Below are positions 23,636 through 33,933 of a stretch of 64,000 nt of DNA, one piece after another. Origin of the DNA: Gamarada debralockiae (taxonomy: Eukaryota; Ascomycota; Leotiomycetes; Helotiales; Hyphodiscaceae); the NCBI GenBank assembly GCA_002803225.1, contig NXFV01000216.1, forward strand, positions 62,001-126,000, given 5' to 3'. Under the pieces are notes generated by a model. It did not search any database and was not told where the DNA came from. It saw only the letters and a program-made list of their open reading frames with translations. Made by a program: the position numbers and the translations under genes. Positions within the stretch are counted from its first letter, which is position 1. Each line of letters opens with the position of its first letter.

Positions 23636-24629
23636 TCATTCAAATTGCTTCTTCCCGAACTCCCCTTTCAGGACAATTGACAATTTCCCTTCGGAGACAA
23701 TCTCATCCTTCCTCGCTGCCAGATCGTCAACTGACCAGTTTGATTCGATATATTTCCCGTTCAAGAAAGCAGCCTTATCCGTTGCCAGCCAGACTCCCAA
23801 TCCCCCAACCAGCTCGGGGGTATCTTTCGCGAATGGCACAAACATGTCCATAGTCATATCCGTCATTACTAGGCCAGGATGGAGAGCCACCGCCGTGACA
23901 TTTGGATTTTCCGCAGCCACGAATGCTTGGATTTGTAGGGTGACCAGCTTCGAAAGAGAGTAGCTTGACATCGTAGGGAATACCATCACAGCTGCGCCAG
24001 TCGTAAGATTGACGATAGTCCCTTTCCTTTCCTTGCCCAGAAGTTTCAGGAAGCATTGCGTGTTGAGGAAAGACCCTCGAACATTAATCTCCTTTTTTCA
24101 TTGTCAGCAATTGTTGAAAGTCTGCGACGGGAGCCTCACAAAGTCAGACCACCAACTGTCTTCTGCGATCGTTTCAATCAATCCAGCCTGAAGAGCTCCG
24201 GCATTGTTTATCAGAACGTCCGCATGGCCAAACTTCTCCTTGACCTTGTCCCACAGTGCTGAAACAGACTTTGGGCTCGACAAGTCGGTTGAAACGGCCA
24301 GCACTTGAATTTCTTTGTTGATAGCATGGATTTCCTCCGTCACTTCTGCGAGTGCTTCGGATGAACGAGCGACAAGGACAATGCCCTTTGGGGCGGCAAG
24401 TGCGAATGACTTTACAAAGCCCTTGTTCCATTAGCAACACCATGAGGATATGGCTGGGACTTAAAAGCACCTTTCGTCCGATTCCCTTGCTCGCCCCAGT
24501 GATAACAATGACTTTCCCCGCCTGACTGTTAGAAGGAGATAGGGGATCGATAGCTGGGTAGACATCGCGATACACCGTCTTCACGAACTGCGTTGCGGTT
24601 ACGAAGTGGTCATCGGGAAGGTTCTCCAT
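23636..24629 (-). CDS. short-chain dehydrogenase/reductase (SDR)
   Basis: A classical NAD(P)-dependent SDR, 298 aa from three exons (24629-24471, 24421-24140, 24091-23636; both introns under 50 bp). The cofactor motif TGASKGIG is near residue 45, NNAG near 125 and the active-site YSLSK near 200; HPGLVMTDM follows. The N-terminal 40 residues (to YPAIDP) precede the Rossmann fold, a layout seen in several fungal SDRs of unknown substrate. A TATAAAA box lies 71 bp upstream of the ATG. The substrate cannot be told. A decayed gene of the same superfamily lies at 25339-26117, but the two differ in their C-terminal parts. Confidence 0.85.
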
Positions 24630-25338
24630 CTTGATTTTTCTTCCTCGGGGGGGAAGTTTCTTAGAATGGAGGTCGAAATATTTGAGGGAATGGATGGTGT
24701 TTTATAGCCCTCAGCTTATTATCGGCCGCACTTGAAGATGATCAGCACCCTAAGTTTTATGGGTCTAGCCATGGAGAACAAGGTATTGCAAGACATGGAT
24801 TTGGTATGCAACAAACCTCCATGGAGCACTCGCCGTCATCTTGTCTATCCGCAGGCTTTGATTGGCAATTGATAGCGACAGTGATTAAAGTGCTAATCCC
24901 GTTTTAGACTTTGGTGTTGCCGGCCGCATTTCATGGCTTGTCAATGCTGTCGCATTTATTACTAAGCCTTGGATTATTGGCAGCCTGAGCGGTCCTCACT
25001 CGTCAGTCTTTCCTGCATGAGAAGAATGTTCGCGATGCAATATTCCCTCACTTCCTGCTTACAATCGTTCAAGTATTATCAATCATCCCGCTCCATGTTT
25101 ATAGATGCAGATGTGAGCTTCATTCAGTGTGGAAGACTCGACGGTGCATCTTGTTCTAATTACAATTCGTTCAGTTATTATATCAATGCAAGATGCAGAG
25201 AGAATGTAAGTCTATGGTTCTGTTTGACAAAATTCATTTTCATATTCGTTGGCATTCATTTCATCCAGGTCTCATCGGTCCATCTACATTGTATTCTAAC
25301 CACACATACCCTGATTCTCCTGTTCGAAGTGTTGCAAC
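24630..25338. promoter_or_regulatory. intergenic region with SDR promoter
   Basis: It contains the minus-strand TATA box at 24700-24706 and the upstream region of the SDR pseudogene. A 148-codon plus-strand frame (24969-25415) runs over the pseudogene start in another phase and has no family features. Confidence 0.5.
24700..24706 (-). promoter_or_regulatory. TATA box of SDR gene
   Basis: Reads TATAAAA on the minus strand, 71 bp before the ATG at 24629. Confidence 0.5.
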
Positions 25339-26117
25339 ATGTCTTCCCAAGCCGTGTTGATCCCGGGAGCTGGAGCGAGGGTTGGCAAGAGTCTAACTCA
25401 AAAGTTCGCAAATAAAGGATTCAAGGTTGCTGTCGCATCAAGATCGATTGACTAAGAACTCGAAAAGGTGGTCGACGCTAGCATGAAGGCTGCTTTCTCA
25501 ACCCTATCCAGCGTTAAGGATGTTTTCACTTCGGTCAACTCTGAGATCGGGGTCCCAAATGCTGTGGTGTATAATGATACTCCACACGGTCCTCATCAAA
25601 CAAAGTAACCGCTGACATATTTTCAGCATTTGGGAACACCATGGGGCCACCTTTTTCGGTTCTCCTTTCACAACTAGAGACAGATCTCGCAGTCAACATA
25701 AGTAGTGTGTATGTCGCGATTCAAGAAGCTTAATCTGGTTTCGAGAGTCTCTAAATGGATTGCCCAAATCGTTCATCTTCACTGGCAATCGCTTTGAACA
25801 TCGAACCCATGCCGTTTCTTCTGGGCATTGGAGTTGGGAAGACTGGTTCTGCGCATTTAATCGAAGCTGCTGCTATGGCATTCAAGGATAAAGGATATGG
25901 GTAATTGTATTCATTCTTGGCGGTTGGAATAAATGGCTGACTTGCTTTCAGCTTCTACTACATCGATGAGAGGAAAGTAGACGGATCGCCTGTTGGGTGC
26001 CAAATTTCTAGCGAAGCTGCACCTGAATTCTATTATGAGCTTTCACAGAAGAAGGAGCAAGGCGCTTGGGAGGCAACTTTTGTCTCAGGCACTGGATATG
26101 TTCATTTCGACGAGTGA
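25339..26117 (+). pseudogene. decayed SDR-family gene
   Basis: The frame opens with MSSQAVLIPGAGARVGKSLT, a Rossmann nucleotide site, and RSID, then hits TAA at 25453-25455 where the text continues naturally (ELEKVVDAS). Further on, NISSVYVAIQEA is followed by another TAA, and a +1 shift falls between KSFIFTGN and LNIEPMPFLL near 25790. The final part, after an intron near 25902-25951, is well preserved: FYYIDERKVDGSPVG and YELSQKKEQGAWEATFV, a C-terminus typical of one fungal SDR group. At least three lesions make a functional product unlikely. Short splices around each lesion look implausible. Confidence 0.8.
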
Positions 26118-26646
26118 GAGTAAAGTATAGATTAGTTTCGAGGTAGCATTTTAAAACGCTTGCAGTTCAGAGTCTCAATGTCGAGAATGTGCGAATTTAA
26201 AATGGCAGAGTAAAGTTAACGGGGAGAGTTATAATCATCCCGATGTTATTCGCCCCATAATCCGCTGTATGGAGTGATGAAAACAACCCCAAAGTCTGAC
26301 AGTGCAACGGTCCCATGCAGAATAACTGTCTCACTTGATCACTTAGCCGAGCATTTGCAAAGTCATTGGTAATAGGGAAGCACTTCCCTTCGGCGTTCGC
26401 GAGTCTCCTCGCGTTCCGAATGCCTTGCACTCGACAAATGCCCTGCGTATAGGTAGCATTCCTACCCGCCACCTCGCTGTTGTCTAACTCCTAATCCCAC
26501 GTATTAATCATCGCGAACCTCTTCTCAGTGGAAGCAGCTGCAAAGCAGCTTGGTGGTCTAATGTGACCTCTACATAAAGTCTTTGAGAACAGGCCCCCGA
26601 GGTTTCATTCCACTCAAATCATCTCAATTACCTCGTCGTATGAGCA
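26118..26646. other. intergenic region
   Basis: Nothing convincing. A minus-strand 91-codon frame (26197-26472) starts at GTG and has no recognisable features. Confidence 0.45.
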
Positions 26647-27600
26647 ATGATCTTCCAGAAGATTGCAATCGCAGGTGCCACAGGCTATCTCGGACGTAGG
26701 GTCCTCTCCCACCTACTCACCATCCCGACAATCACAAAGATCACAATCCTCTCTCGGTCGACCACTGCTCAGGACCTCCCTTCCTCGCCCATTATTTCAG
26801 TCGTGTTAATTCCCTCCTACGATGAACATCCTTCTGTTACTTCAGTCCTCCAAGGACATGAGCTAGTAATCTCAACTATTGCCGGAGCTGCAGCAGAGAA
26901 AATCGATCCGCTCTTGATAGCAGCAATATCGGCCGGCGTGCGGCGATTCATGCCATCCGAGTACACACTCGATGTGATGCATCCACATGCAATCGACATA
27001 GCTGGATCCACCGTCCTTGTGGGCAGAATTCGCAACGCTCGAGAACTCCAATTGCTTGCTAAAGATGGGAGAATTGAATATACTACCATCGTTCCAGGAG
27101 CCATCCTAGATTGGTGGTTTGAGAATGGGGATTTGGGGTGGACATAGGAAGAAAAAAGGTGACACTGTATGACGGTGGTGAGAGGGAGGTGACTGGTTCC
27201 ACTGCCAACTTCATTGCACAGTGTGTGGGGGACTGTGGTGAGGATGGACCCCAAGATGACGAAGAATCAGAGGATTCGGATCGCTGAGGTCATGTACTCA
27301 GGAAAGGGGATGTTAGAGGCTTTTGAGGAGGTGACTGGAGAGAAATGGAAGGCCAAGGAGACCAACACGGACTTGCTCTTGGCTGAGGGTAGGGAGGCGG
27401 GGGCGAGGGGTGATATGAGAGGCTTTTACCTTGGACACATCTTGAAGTTGAATTTCGACGGTAAAGGAGCTGCCTTTTTTGAGGAAGGTCTGAGCTTTGG
27501 GGATGAACTGGTGGAGCGGATAAGCTTGAAGGACATCGTCAAGACTTGCCGTCTTGGCCAAATCAGAATAGGCTTGCGATGGGCCTTTGGCTTCGGATGA
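26647..27600 (+). pseudogene. NmrA/isoflavone-reductase-like NAD(P)-binding gene with two opposite frameshifts
   Basis: The first 160 codons are intact: MIFQKIAIAGATGYLGRRVL carries the GxxGxxG site, then HELVISTIAG, RRFMPSEYTLD and TTIVPGAILDWW. The frame then ends at WT* (27147). The expected continuation (VDIGRKKVTLYDGGEREVTG) is one base away, as if the run gggg at 27136-27139 had lost a G. About 80 bp later the run ggggg (near 27227-27231) has one G too many, and the frame returns for the last 120 codons (RMDPKMTKNQRIRIAEVMYS to the stop). Both lesions are in G runs and have opposite signs, so sequencing or assembly error is a real alternative to a pseudogene. Substrate unknown. Confidence 0.75.
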
Positions 27601-28466
27601 ATACATTCCCATTATACTCATTCACTAATAGAAAGCTCTTGTTTAGACAAACACGTGTTACTTGCTACAGGTAGAAGAACAGAAGAATCTATTGTTCCGT
27701 TTCTAGAACATGCGTTGCAGAAGATACTTTCGTACTTCGTACTTCTTACTATATTAGGTCTAAACTGATCTGAGATGCTCAGACACAAAAAGCCAGATTA
27801 TTTGGGCTTGTACGGAAGTATTGGCTGCCCTGAAGACCTTCACAATTTCACTTCTGACAGAGAGTTTCAGCCCATGTGGCAGACGCAGTGATATGTACCC
27901 CTGAAAATCTTCCCCCACAGCCCGCCATATGCGCCTTATGCGGATGGCAGGGCTCCGTCTTGGAGTACATCCCTCATGGATAATTCCCAGGTCACTAAAA
28001 ATGGCCTCTAAAGTCCTCGACTTCGTTCTGAATGGTATTTGGTACAGAGTCCTATCTTGGAATCGTATTCTAGCTGTCCAAATCAAACAATAAATCTATT
28101 CTTCCCCTTTCGAGAATTTACGAGTAGCGAAAGTGTGCGGCAAGGGGAAGTAGTGTTTTAAGGTTTGTGGGATTTGTGAAAATGTACCCCAAATCACACC
28201 AGTAAGGCTGACCGCTTATCAGTACGGACCGGCAAACTGGCCCCAAATCCTCCCAGGGGAACCACCTACTTTATGCACGTTTGGACCACGTTTCCGTCTG
28301 ATCCTACGCGATTTCGAGTCCTTCTTGATACTACGGGCAACCTCCTACCGTGGAATGCCGCGGCAAAGCAGATTTGAAGGCGTAGGAAGATATCATCAAA
28401 ATGTATCCACAATTCCACATCTCGCGTTTTCACGAATAGAACTCTCCTTCCTCCAAAAGACTAAAT
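27601..28466. other. intergenic region
   Basis: 866 bp between the NmrA-like gene and the fasciclin gene. No coding frame with family features was seen. Confidence 0.5.
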
Positions 28467-30192
28467 ATGGAGCTCAAATTCTTCTTTTTGATAATATTTG
28501 CATCGAATGCCTTGGGACAGGCTGTTCTCTCCGTGTTGCAGACTCATTTGGAACTCTCTACATTTAATCACTATGTGAATGCTTCAACGAATCTCACCAA
28601 TTTACTTTCATCGGCCAACAACTTCACTCTACTCGCCCCAAGCAACACAGCGTTTGAAGAATGGTTCTCAAATCAAGGCAATCCGTCTTTGAGCGACGAT
28701 GTTATTGAGGCAACACTTATGTACCATCGTAAGTAATTCTGGGAGCAATCCATATCCTCTTCTGTCTGCATTCGCCAGTTATAGGAGCACATTCTGTTTT
28801 AAGAAGTATATCTTTGGAGTAAAGTACTCATCAAACCTGCTTCTGGACTCTTCTTTATCCCTTAAAAGCAATGCTTACTCCCATGTTTTCACAGTCCTTC
28901 ATGGAGGCTTCCCTTCGACGTCCTTTTCAAATGAGCCTCAATTTGTGGCTAGCCACCTCACGAACGCAACATACAGCAATGTGACGGGTGGACAACGCGT
29001 TGAACTCGTGACTGGCCCAGGAGGTCAACCACAGTTCCTCTCTGACAACCGGACGGCGACTACCATTATTTCTCCAGTAAGTATAATACCGAAACAATTG
29101 GAATGCGAGATCAATCAATTGTTTCTGTCAGTTCCAGCGATTGAGTGTTCGAAGGCAGCCTTCTCTCTACCTGAAGTCTCCTTCTAAACTCACTGGGAGT
29201 AATTGAACGATTGATATCGTTATATCCCTCTTGACACTGTATCTCTTCGTTGGCTTTCTCGCTAACCCGAGTAGGACATACTCTGTATAGGAGGACTCTT
29301 ACACGTAGTCAACTCTGTCCTGTCTGTACCACTTGACACGGTACTAGAGATGGTAGAAGCTCATTGGAATTTTTTCGTCGGAATACTAAATAAAGGTGGT
29401 TACTTGACCGTCCAAGATCAGCCGCTCATCGACAAAACTCTATTCTCACCAGACGTGACATTCTTCGCTCCGAACACAGCAGAGGCCCTTGCCTCGTTCA
29501 CGACTTCGACGGCAGGAATGTCTCAAGCCGACCTCGCTGCAGTTTTCAATTACCACATCGTTCCTGGCTTCGTCGCATATAGCTCTCTGCTGCGGACTGG
29601 GATGGAGCTGCGGACAGTTCAGGGGGATAACGTAACCATCACAATAGTGGGCGCCGATACGTTCGTGAATGGCGCGAAGATAATCAACCCTGATTTTCTT
29701 GTCGCCAATGGAGTCATACACTTGATCGACAGTGTTCTCGACCGATTCAACACCTCCCTACCAAACACCAACACGACCACGAGTCCAACTCCAACTTCAA
29801 TACCAGCCGCGAAACATTCTCAAAATACAGCAGCAAAAGTAGGCATAGGAGTCAGCGTCGCGCTAGCACTTATCTTCCTCGCAACATTCATCTTCTTCCT
29901 AATTCGTTTCCTGAAGCAAAAGAAAGCCTCTGAAGATCAAGGTCAGCGTGGCCTCCCTGAAAGTGAGCGCGCTCCAACAGAGGGATCGGGGGTTATGCGA
30001 CTCCTGAAGGGGAGGAGGACGATGTCCAATGGAATGAGTGGTGTTAGGAATGGATCATATGTGCGGCAGATTGATAGCAGGGGGAAAGCGAATCAGGTTC
30101 TGGGTCTGGACTTCGAACTCGATGCGAATCAGGTTTCGAATAAGACGTTCGAGGCCGTGAATGCTGTGGAGTTGGATGCTACACATATGTGA
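28467..30192 (+). CDS. membrane-anchored fasciclin (FAS1) protein
   Basis: Exons 28467-28728, 28895-29076 and 29275-30192 encode 453 aa. A signal peptide (MELKFFFLIIFASNALGQA) leads two FAS1 domains: the first with FTLLAPSNTAFEEWF and LLHVVNSVLSVPLDT, the second with VTFFAPNTAEALASF, VFNYHIVPG and GVIHLIDSVLDRF. A Thr/Ser/Pro linker (TNTTTSPTPTS) leads to a membrane helix (VGIGVSVALALIFLATFIFF) and a basic cytosolic tail of about 90 residues. FAS1 domains mediate cell-surface adhesion. Most fungal FAS1 proteins are GPI-anchored; a type I topology with a long tail is less common. Many N-glycosylation sequons lie in the first domain. Confidence 0.88.
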
Positions 30193-30989
30193 GGGTCGAC
30201 TGTTGTGGAGGATTTGAGGATGATCATGTACGTCGAGGATTGACTTTCAATCGGGATGCGATGCTCACTTTTTCAAAAAACAGCAGACGCCGGACGATGG
30301 AGACTTGTGGATGTGGTTGCGAAGCCCCTCGCGGACAAGTACGTCTGACCACTCGCACGACTTAATGTCTCAACGATCGAATAATCTGAACGATCGATAG
30401 CTCCAACACTTGAAGGATACCGAAGGAGGAGGCGGTATAATGTGTGGGAACTTTTCTTCAACAATGTTCAGCAATTTACGTGCATTTCTTCTTACGATGT
30501 ATTGTATAACTGCCCTTCTTGGTCATCCAGAGTCCGTTAAAATACCCCTTTCTTTTCTTCGGCGTTGGATGAAGGGCGAAATTGGACGGGATTAAAGTGG
30601 ATCGGTGTACGAACTTCAAAGAATATAAAATTTTGGCGACGAATGACAATTTTGTGTTAACAATCACACTTGATGGACACCATATATGTAGAAGGTGATA
30701 CAAGAAAAGCTCCGAGGCAATTGGATCCAGTCTCTTCGACATGGGCACGCATGTGACGTGACGCCCTTGCGGTCTAGCTCGAGGATGGAGGGCATGCCGC
30801 GTCATGCATGTTTTTTTTGAAGCAGTGCGTGTCGTTACGTACAAATTGGGCATCCAACTCTGAATGATTCAATCCAAATCGGCGACCAAGAATGTTTCCA
30901 CTTGTCCCACTGTGTCATCCGCATCGAAACAATCCGCTCCAATATCAGAGCCAAGAAACCCCTTTACCAGCTCCAATCCAAAAGCGAGC
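30193..30989. other. intergenic region
   Basis: Downstream of the fasciclin gene. No supported gene was seen on either strand. Confidence 0.45.
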
Positions 30990-31665
30990 TTAAGCCCTCC
31001 TCAGTCCCTTCAAAAGCCATCCTAACAGCTCCCCAAAACGCCCAAAAAACCTCATCACTCCAATCCAACTCCCTCCAAAGCCCCCATCCTCCCCACAACG
31101 TAACCTCTCCACATCATCCAAAGTCTTCAAAATTCCCGCACACAAACTATCTTCCGTCTCATAATCCTTCGGATCCGTGAACCCGATAGTAGTCGAGAAT
31201 GCGTTGAGTTGTCGAACATTGTCGCCGATGAGATACGCCAGCGAGCGTCCGGAGAGCGTGCCTTCGGCAGTAGCATCTGCAGTGGTGAAGGATAGTGAGA
31301 GGATAGCGGTGACGATGGGGACTTGAGAGGCGGTGAAGTAGGATAGGATTAAAGTATCGTTTGCGGAGAGGGGGAGTGGTTTGTTAAGGTGAGGGTGGTG
31401 GGTTGAGGTTGCTCGTAGGATTGTTCGTAGTTCATGAGATTCCCAGTCGGGAAATGAGTGGGATGCCTTTTGGTTTGGTTTGCAAGAAAAGTTGTATTTT
31501 GTAGAGGAGATTCTGAGAGTGCTCCGCTTTTGTGCCCTACAGTAGGGCCTTTGAAAAGTGAATACTATGAAGAGTTCGCTTTGCCATGGCCAGAATATCG
31601 GCGAATCTCGTGCTATTCGAAAAAGGAGGGGGGCAGGCCAGATACAAGCTGGCAGGTCTCTTGAT
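30990..31665 (-). other. 225-codon open frame without an ATG start
   Basis: On the minus strand the frame is free of stops from an upstream TGA (31668-31666) to a TAA at 30992-30990. The only in-frame ATG is close to the end. The inner part reads like a real, folded protein (NDTLILSYFTASQVPIVTAI, RSLAYLIGDNVRQLNAFSTT, DSLCAGILKTLDDVERLRC), while the first 60 codons look less protein-like. It could be the last exon of a spliced gene whose start I could not find, or a gene remnant. I do not recognise the family. Confidence 0.4.
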
Positions 31666-32184
31666 CACTTGAAGTCACAAATACAAACTGCTGACAAGAT
31701 GGAATTCTAGACTAAGGAGATATATATTTCTCGTTGCAATTGCAATCCAATCCGACATCTTCTTCGGATGGGTCACAGGTGCTTGAGTTTCGTTCAGCTA
31801 TCTCGTCCGTAAGTTGCTATCCTTGATAGCTCGAACACAACTGATGACTGTCTCAAGTCCTCTGACAAGTCGAGGAGCATACGAAAGGGAATTACTTGAT
31901 TTCCTTCCGGATATGGTGACAAATGTGCAATTATATGACTCGCAGAGTATATACAACCGTGCCTCTATCACTATGACAGACAACCTCAAACTGTAATGCT
32001 CTAGCCATCGCCGTGATCTATACATATTTACAATTTTGATGATGCTCAAATCCTCCAAGCCTCAAGCCAGCCCAGCGTTATCCAACGCATCCATTTCCCA
32101 ACCCACTTATGCACCTCCCATTGGTATCATACATCATCTAGAGCAAAGGAGAACCGTCTAATTTGCTTCTATTTTTCGTGACCT
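31666..32184. other. intergenic region
   Basis: It lies downstream of the peroxisomal carrier and upstream of the ATG-less frame. No supported coding frame. Confidence 0.45.
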
Positions 32185-33225
32185 CTATGCCTTGACTGGG
32201 AGCTTTCTTCGCAACTTGATCGTCTGCTCATATAGAACATCTTTGAAAGCGAACAAGAATGCTGCGGTGAGCACACTTTGAGTGACCTTAGGACCAATAC
32301 CTAAAACGATGTTAGTAATCTGGTCAAGCAAGAGTCAAGGGAACTTACCCTTGTAAAGGCCGACAGTGCCTTCCTCCCGGATAATCCTCTTCATGGCATC
32401 AACCATGTTGTCCTTACCACCGTCCCGTCCAGCAACATGCATTCTGCTCTTAACAGTGATGTATGGGTATGTGATGGTGGTAGCGAAGAGCTTGCCCAGG
32501 GCACCCAGCATAAACGCAACTGTCGGTGTGATCCTCTTCTTCTTCTCCAAAATATTCTTCAATTGTTCGAAGATGGTGTATTGTAAAATGGGATTGATGA
32601 CTAGCACCAAAGCTGGCATGACACCAGAGAAAAGCGCTTGTGGACCTTCCTCCTTCAACAGCGTAAGAAGCGTGCCTACGGTGGTAGGAGCTTTCGGAGC
32701 CTTTGCCCCCGGCAACAAAGCCTCGTCCGACTCATTGTGTCTCTGTCGTGTAGTCATTCGAGTGTTGACGACCCAGATAGGGTTTGTGAGCAAGACTGTC
32801 GCGGAGCCAGCAATGGCACCCGCAATCATCGACTCAATAGTTGTGAGCCTCTTTGATGCGCGGCCCACATTGACAGCGGCCTTCTCGAATCCCGCGCGGG
32901 TCCACTCGTACCAGTAGTAGTAAACGAAGTTTGTAACGCTGATACCGAATAGTGCTGAGTCGAGACCTGCATAGAGGCCATTGACACCTTCGCGTTGAAC
33001 GATGCGCTTCACAGCGTCGAGGAATCCGGAGTCGGCTCGTTTTGACTCGACTTGAGCGCGAGTAGAGAGGGTTATGAGAGGGTAGCTGAGGAGGTCAGTC
33101 AGGATGGTATGCGGGGAAGAAAAGGGGGAGACCTACGTCAGGGCCATGGAGAGGATACCCCCACCTGCTCCTGATATCGCGTGAGCGATGTTATCGGATT
33201 GTTGAGCTGCAGTTGATGAGGCCAT
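32185..33225 (-). CDS. ANT1: peroxisomal membrane carrier PMP47/Ant1 (ATP/AMP transport)
   Basis: A mitochondrial-carrier-family member placed in the peroxisomal subgroup. Exons 33225-33137, 33085-32349 and 32300-32185 give 313 aa. The start MASSTAAQQSDNIAHAISGA leads into YPLITLSTRAQVESKR, where the usual PxDxxK signature is replaced by PLITLSTR, as in PMP47/Ant1. The second repeat has NPIWVVNTRMTTRQ, the third YPYITVKSRMHVAGRD. These atypical signatures distinguish the group that imports ATP into peroxisomes for fatty-acid activation. The order of helices is complete. It is divergent from the Abp2 gene. Confidence 0.88.
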
Positions 33226-33933
33226 TTTGTGCTGTTATGGGTAGAAGAAGTGAGACTAGAAAAGTATTGAGACTGAGAAATTTTCAATTAAAGGTAGAAA
33301 AGGAGAAGGGTAGAAGGGTTGTCGTTAAGCATGAGTGTAGAAGGAACAATGTTTGGGCTGCATGATCGTCCTCCATCTCCGAAAAGTGCCGAGGCTGTGA
33401 AATCCCAAGAAAATGTGGGATGAAACAGGGATGCCGTGCCGTGGCACATGAATTCACGTGCAGTTATGGCCTCGATAACAAGGCATACAGGCTAATGCTA
33501 TTCTTATCCTTCATTATTCAGCTGCAAAATGGCCTCATCTTGGGAAAAAACGGTCTTTCATTCTTCATCAAATGTCCCTCAATTAGCTATCATTTCATCC
33601 TCTCCCCCTTTCACCTCTTTCCACCTCTTCCCATATTATGAAGAAACTTATTGTATTGATTCACCTGTACTTTCCTGTAATCCCTGGAATACTTTTCATT
33701 ATTCTATCCTGTTGAGGCCACTGTCAGCTGAAGACACCGTGGTTTATTTCATAGTCCAGCAATTTCTTGATACCTGATAGTCCAATCTCATTAAAAGTCG
33801 AAACTGATTCCCAAAACTTTGGATTTATTTATTTACTTAAATTGCGTTTCAGTCATATCTTTTTTTTTTCAGAGCTTCTTGTGGGCGTTAGCTTTATGGC
33901 TTTAGCAAGTCACCTACCTGACATCTTTCCACG
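33226..33933. promoter_or_regulatory. bidirectional promoter ANT1 / Abp2
   Basis: A 708-bp divergent region with pyrimidine-rich stretches. No coding signal was seen. Confidence 0.45.

Noticed and set aside
24969..25415. 148-codon plus-strand frame
   Set aside because: It overlaps the start of the SDR pseudogene in another phase, has biased Cys/Phe content and no family features.
25593..25628. mini-intron explaining the SDR pseudogene gap
   Set aside because: The candidate (gtaacc..ttcag) would be about 22 bp, too short for splicing, and it does not remove the other stops.
26197..26472. 91-codon minus-strand frame
   Set aside because: It begins at GTG, has no ATG and resembles nothing known.
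28699..29187. 162-codon frame through the fasciclin gene
   Set aside because: It reads across intron 1 and into intron 2; splicing gives a better protein with both FAS1 domains.
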